Shown: positions 5,387 through 5,923 of the stretch, in pieces
Layout of the letters: every line of letters starts with the position of its first letter
How positions within the stretch are numbered: the stretch's first letter is position 1
Assembly (NCBI GenBank): GCA_012797575.1
Contig: JAAZOW010000043.1
Coordinates: 1-5,923, forward strand
DNA from: Methanomicrobiales archaeon
GTDB taxonomy: Archaea > Halobacteriota > Methanomicrobia > Methanomicrobiales > Methanoculleaceae
DNA length: 5,923 bases
Reading direction: 5' to 3'
Position numbers and translations under genes: made by a program
The notes under the pieces: generated by a model
What the model was told of the DNA's origin: nothing
Databases searched by the model: none
What the model saw: the letters and a program-made list of their open reading frames with translations, nothing else

Positions 5387-5923
5387 ATGGCACGACGTAT
5401 AACGATACCGGTCCGATCTTTCGGCTCCGAGGTCGGGACGCCCGGGGTTCCGGAGCTTGCCGGGTGGTTGAGGGGGCAGCGGGGAGAGGATGTGGACCTC
5501 ACCGTCTATCGGCTCGCCCGCTCACTCGACGCCCAGAGGGGAGTGACGATACCGGCCGCCGGTGGTATCTTCTATGGTGATCGGTGGCGAGATGCTCTCC
5601 TGGGCGTGGTAGGGGGGGTGCTCGTCAGTGAGCCGGGTATTGACCCATCCGCCCTGGTTGCAGATGCACGCTACATCCAGGCGAGGCGGAAGGGTGCCTG
5701 GTTCTCACTCCCCGCCCCCCACATGCTCGGGCTTCGGGATACCTACATCGAGGATGCAGAGGAGTTTTCCGAGGTAGTAGCAACCATGTATGGCAGGATC
5801 GCGCGGGAGATGCGCGATGTGGGCGCGGCGGGGCACGTTCTGATCGCCGATCGGGCGGATGCGATCGAACTTGAGGTGCTCGCCTCAAGGAAGATCGTCT
5901 TCTTCCCAAGAGACCCCGGGAGC
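5387..5923 (+). CDS. Unrecognised protein, 5' part (runs off window), possibly MetE/UroD-like
   Basis: The frame from ATG 5387 (MARRITIPVRSFGSEVG) stays open for 179 codons to the window end, so the stop is not seen. Codon usage resembles the neighbouring genes, with GC-rich third positions, and there is no signal peptide or membrane segment. I do not recognise the family with confidence. The order of segments resembles the start of MetE / uroporphyrinogen decarboxylase-type TIM barrels. There is a helix followed by AQRGVTIPAAGGIFYGDRW (about 49-67), where those enzymes often have a 'Q...G.D...DGE..R..W' pattern. Then comes WFSLPAPHMLGLRDTYIED (about 104-122), where they have a LPGP-type strand and helix, and finally REMRDVGAAGHVLIAD (about 138-153), like the 'L..AG...I.ID' strand. 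The DGE signature itself is not conserved (AGG). The gene is divergent from metG, with 42 bp between the starts. The coding call is solid; the family suggestion is weak. Confidence 0.75.
   Translation, partial: MARRITIPVRSFGSEVGTPGVPELAGWLRGQRGEDVDLTVYRLARSLDAQRGVTIPAAGGIFYGDRWRDALLGVVGGVLVSEPGIDPSALVADARYIQARRKGAWFSLPAPHMLGLRDTYIEDAEEFSEVVATMYGRIAREMRDVGAAGHVLIADRADAIELEVLASRKIVFFPRDPGS

Noticed and set aside
5625..5909. 94-codon minus-strand open frame at the right end
   Set aside because: It is antisense to the well-behaved frame starting at 5387, with Arg/Pro/Ser-rich low-quality composition.
1..5923. CRISPR array, tRNA, mobile element or defence island
   Set aside because: I saw no regularly spaced repeats, no tRNA-like cloverleaf, no transposase or integrase motifs and no nuclease/helicase combinations on either strand. 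All long frames are accounted for by housekeeping-type genes.

Overview
The window looks like chromosomal DNA from a GC-rich methanogenic archaeon. A Methanomicrobiales / Methanoculleus-type genome is my best guess, inferred from gene content and style rather than from any search. Supporting signs are a single-chain archaeal-type methionyl-tRNA synthetase with eight zinc-ligand cysteines and a fused C-terminal tRNA-binding domain, archaeal TATA-like boxes 25-35 bp ahead of several starts, apparently leaderless starts, and short compact gene spacing. I see no tRNA, rRNA, CRISPR array, insertion sequence or phage gene, and no gene-free stretch longer than about 210 bp.

Left part (1-2074, all + strand): the 3' end of a putative phosphoribosyltransferase (to 469), a hairpin at its stop codon, a TATA-like box, and then three consecutive paralogous genes of the PEBP / YbhB-YbcL (Raf kinase inhibitor-like) family at 556-1044, 1091-1558 and 1619-2074. 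The three copies keep the fold motifs but lose the family's anion-pocket residues stepwise: the first is intact, the second has lost the DPD aspartates and one histidine, and the third has lost both histidines as well. This is the most unusual thing in the window.

Middle part (2075-3349): a two-CBS-domain protein (minus strand, 2107-2544) is divergent from a flavoredoxin-type FMN-binding flavin reductase (plus strand, 2756-3328). The 211-bp region between them carries candidate regulatory DNA: a perfect 10-bp inverted repeat with a 3-bp spacer, and a pair of direct repeats spaced by 22 bp around the putative CBS-gene TATA box. Both convergent gene ends (around 2090 and 3340) hold short GC-rich hairpins.

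Right part (3350-5923): metG (minus strand, 664 residues, complete) diverges from an incomplete gene starting at 5387 that runs off the window. The two starts are only 42 bp apart and their putative promoters interlock. The incomplete gene is not confidently recognised. Its sequence pattern is loosely reminiscent of the MetE / UroD TIM-barrel superfamily, which would give a methionine theme beside metG, but this is only a hypothesis.

Apart from the PEBP triplet and the CBS-flavoprotein divergent pair, the genes look like independent housekeeping units rather than one pathway. I found no clear evidence of a new multi-gene system.
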